Below are positions 42,508-44,198 of a stretch of 44,198 nucleotides of DNA, piece by piece. How positions within the stretch are numbered: the stretch's first letter is position 1; each line of letters begins with the position of its first letter. Made by a program: the position numbers and the translations under genes. The DNA is from CAYJWS01 sp964373925 (GTDB lineage Bacteria; Patescibacteriota; Patescibacteriia; Buchananbacterales; GWA2-38-13): NCBI GenBank assembly GCA_964373925.1, contig CAYJWS010000002.1, positions 1-44,198 on the forward strand. Direction: 5' to 3'. The notes under the pieces are model-generated. The model did not search any database, was not told the DNA's origin, and saw only the letters and a list, made by a program, of their open reading frames with translations.

Positions 42508-43059
42508 TCATCCTAAGGGAAATTTTTCAATTATAAAATATTCGGGTCCGCTTTCTCGGAGCCTGCTCTCCATAAGAAAAACTTCTTTTACTCGAAATAT
42601 CGCAGTCTCTATGTGTATATCTTTTATATCAATCGCGATTTTTTCTTTGATGCGAGCTAGAGTAAAGTGGCAAACCCAGGGCCTTTTATCAACTTGTATG
42701 CCCAAGGATTCAAGCCCTTCCATCAAGTTTGTTTGGATCATGCCGATATATTCTGAATTTCCATTCCCCTCAAGGTACAAAACCTTGGGAAATTTCATAT
42801 TGGGAAATCCGGAAAAATTCCCTAAAGTTATCTCAAACGGCTTATAAATAGCAAGGCGACTGGAAACTATCCTTGATATATTCGCAATCTCCTCATACGT
42901 CCTGTTTCCCAAAAAATGGAGCGTGCAATGCAAGTTTTCCGGTTTTACGAATGAAATAACCCTGCTAAAATTTTTTTCTTTTAGCTGTAAGAGTATTTTT
43001 TTAATGCTCTTTTGCGCCTCCTCTGCTACATTTATTGAAAGAAAAACACGTTTTATCAT
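42508..43059 (-). CDS. thpR: RNA 2',3'-cyclic phosphodiesterase (LigT/ThpR family)
   Basis: A 183-residue 2H phosphoesterase. Both catalytic H-x-T-x motifs are present: H44-C-T46-L in LHCTLHFLG and H131-F-T133-L in CHFTLARI, spaced as in bacterial ThpR/LigT proteins. These enzymes open 2',3'-cyclic phosphates on RNA ends; the physiological substrate is often unclear. It stands alone on the minus strand with an extended -10 immediately before its start codon. Confidence 0.95.
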   Translation of the reverse strand: MIKRVFLSINVAEEAQKSIKKILLQLKEKNFSRVISFVKPENLHCTLHFLGNRTYEEIANISRIVSSRLAIYKPFEITLGNFSGFPNMKFPKVLYLEGNGNSEYIGMIQTNLMEGLESLGIQVDKRPWVCHFTLARIKEKIAIDIKDIHIETAIFRVKEVFLMESRLRESGPEYFIIEKFPLG

Positions 43060-43065
43060 GCAATT

Positions 43066-43074
43066 ATTATATCA
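43066..43074 (-). promoter_or_regulatory. Extended -10 giving a predicted leaderless thpR mRNA
   Basis: On the minus strand TGATATAAT (TG-n-TATAAT) ends six bases before the ATG at 43059. The -35 region has only a weak match (TTTAAG), as expected with an extended -10. Confidence 0.7.
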
Positions 43075-43203
43075 GTAAAACACGAATCTTAAAAGCTTAA
43101 TAAAATGCAAAAAATTGAAAAAAAAATAGATATATGGGATAATATAAGTAAGCAAAAAAATCTTATCATAATAGTCTTTAAATTGAGACTCTAAGAATAC
43201 TGT

Positions 43204-43295
43204 TATGGGGTTCCCCCCGAAGACTTTCGAGAGATCTAAAAGAATAAAATGTCTTAATTTACTGGATTCCCCCGAAAGCGTTCGGGAGAATGACA
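43204..43295. repeat. Palindromic intergenic repeat F (partly decayed copy of B/E type)
   Basis: The left hairpin is decayed (CCCCCCGAA ... TTTCGAGAG). The linker 43233-43270 matches that of repeat B at 33 of 38 positions, and the right hairpin ATTCCCCCGAA / TTCGGGAGAAT (43266-43291) matches that of repeat E except for one base. The similarity with B continues through the AT-rich tail to about 43313. Confidence 0.85.
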
Positions 43296-43343
43296 ATTTT
43301 ATTTTTTATACAGTCTCAAGCCACATAACTCATAATCACGCCT

Positions 43344-44141
43344 ATGCCTATCGTATTTTCCGCAATCACTCCCCATCCTCCGCTTTTAATTCCGACTATT
43401 GGAAAAGAAAGTTTAAAAAAACTGAAAAAAACCACAAAAGCCTATAAAAAACTTGAGCAGGATTTGTATGCCGCGCAGCCGGAATCAATCATAATTTTTT
43501 CTCCTCACGGAAAAATACTTACAGACGCCTTTCATATCAATTTTTATCCGGAATATGAAGCGACTTTTGAAGATTTTGGAGATCACTCAACAAAGCTCAA
43601 CTTCAAAGGAGATGTTGAAACTATGCAAGAATTACGCTCATGCGTTGAGTTTAAAAAAGACGCGTCTATTGTCCTTTCCAGCACTCCAAAGATAGATTAT
43701 GGCACAAGCATTCCCCTCTTTTTCCTTCTTCAGCACCTAAAGAATATTCCGATTGTTCCCATTAATCCTTCAGGGCTTAGCCTTGCCGAGCATTGCGCCT
43801 TTGGCAATTTTCTCAAAAGACAGCTTCATAAAATAAATAAGCGCTATGCTATAATTGCGTCCGGCGATCTTTCCCATTGCCTTACAAAGGATGCTCCCGG
43901 AGGATACTCAAAAAAAGGAGTAATTTTTAATAAAAAAATCATAGAACTCATTAAAAATAAAGACGTAAGGGGTTTTATGGAGCTTGATGAAAAACAAATA
44001 GAGGAAGCCTCTATCTGTTGCCACAAGGTCCTTGCAATGCTTTTTTGCGCTATTGAGGACATGAATTATAAGCTTGAATTTCTTTCTTATGAATACCCAT
44101 TTGGCGTTGGATATCTTACTTCAGAGATGATATTCACCTAA
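43344..44141 (+). CDS. LigB/MEMO-like metalloprotein (class III extradiol dioxygenase superfamily)
   Basis: A 265-residue protein of the LigB/MEMO1 fold. It opens with ITPHPPLLIPTIG (about 8-20), then FSPHGK (about 52-57) and SGDLSHCL (about 172-179), histidines in positions typical of the metal pocket, and ends in YPFGVGYLTSEM. Class III extradiol dioxygenases and AmmeMemoRadiSam protein B share these motifs; the aromatic-ring substrate of true dioxygenases is unlikely in such a reduced gene set, and no AMMECR1 or radical-SAM partner is visible in the window. CATAAT lies seven bases before the ATG (43331-43336), a weak candidate -10. Confidence 0.82.
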   Translation: MPIVFSAITPHPPLLIPTIGKESLKKLKKTTKAYKKLEQDLYAAQPESIIIFSPHGKILTDAFHINFYPEYEATFEDFGDHSTKLNFKGDVETMQELRSCVEFKKDASIVLSSTPKIDYGTSIPLFFLLQHLKNIPIVPINPSGLSLAEHCAFGNFLKRQLHKINKRYAIIASGDLSHCLTKDAPGGYSKKGVIFNKKIIELIKNKDVRGFMELDEKQIEEASICCHKVLAMLFCAIEDMNYKLEFLSYEYPFGVGYLTSEMIFT

Positions 44142-44198
44142 AACGGCTCTTCGTCAAATAGTGTGGTGATTGAGTATCCAATAGAGTGGTAAAAATGC

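Noticed and set aside
19672..43313. Dispersed repeats considered as CRISPR
   Set aside because: Copies are far apart, differ in length, are self-palindromic, have no regular spacers and no cas genes.
1..44198. Recoding of UGA as glycine (Gracilibacteria-type code)
   Set aside because: Several intact genes end with UGA and no conserved gene needs in-frame UGA read-through.
1..44198. tRNA, rRNA, tmRNA, RNase P or SRP RNA genes
   Set aside because: No T-loop/anticodon arrangement or conserved RNA core was recognised in any spacer.

Overview
The window is 44,198 bases of AT-rich, tightly packed bacterial chromosome. It most probably comes from a Patescibacteria / Candidate Phyla Radiation genome of the Parcubacteria type; this is an inference from overall character, not from a marker search. 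Supporting signs are short intergenic gaps with many 4-8 base gene overlaps, housekeeping genes mixed with envelope-glycan genes, a lower-glycolysis block, an archaeal-type nucleotidyltransferase, and dispersed palindromic repeats confined to intergenic DNA. UGA serves as an ordinary stop (for example the genes ending at 3095, 16268 and 19657), so the UGA-glycine code of Gracilibacteria does not apply. Two runs of exactly 100 N (4180-4279 and 42314-42413) are scaffold gaps, so this is a draft assembly.

Layout. 1-5283 (+): end of a surface-polysaccharide operon (truncated Wzx-type flippase, one GT4 and two GT2 glycosyltransferases, a Wzy/O-antigen-ligase-like protein interrupted by a gap). 5288-5842 (-): a self-contained unit for a 113-residue two-helix membrane protein, with its own promoter, two perfect palindromes, a strong Shine-Dalgarno and a terminator. 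6133-7665: rpsB-tsf. 7721-8494: a lipoprotein. 8593-16268: a lower-glycolysis operon (gap, small membrane protein, pgk, SIMPL-domain protein, eno, and two tandem but diverged gpmI genes). 16300-19657: three GT2 enzymes, the first a multi-pass membrane type. 19859-20866: mreB. 20928-21941: holB. 22143-31471: a long operon of BNR-repeat lipoprotein, frr, rseP, an unknown gene, proS, a second mreB-like gene, mreC, mreD and PBP2 (mrdA). 31536-32006: greA. 32504-37675: lysS, FAD-synthase-like nucleotidyltransferase, serS, ddl and an ftsQ-like gene. 37998-43059 (-): a membrane protein, an M23 peptidase, gltX, a WecG/TagA glycosyltransferase and an RNA cyclic phosphodiesterase. 43344-44141 (+): a LigB/MEMO-like protein.

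The genes fall into three themes: making and shaping the envelope (glycosyltransferases, flippase, polymerase, MreBCD, PBP2, Ddl, FtsQ, M23 peptidase, RseP), translation (S2, EF-Ts, RRF and four aminoacyl-tRNA synthetases), and triose-phosphate-to-PEP carbon flow. tpiA, pyk and rodA are not in the window. No tRNA, rRNA, CRISPR array, transposase or phage gene was found.

Most worth a second look: a family of modular palindromic repeats, one of which appears to supply the -35 box of mreB; a set of promoters placed exactly 6 bases before ATG, predicting leaderless mRNAs; the near-absence of Shine-Dalgarno sequences except at one probably foreign, palindrome-controlled membrane-protein gene; an MreB paralogue lacking the phosphate-2 aspartate; and the tandem gpmI pair.
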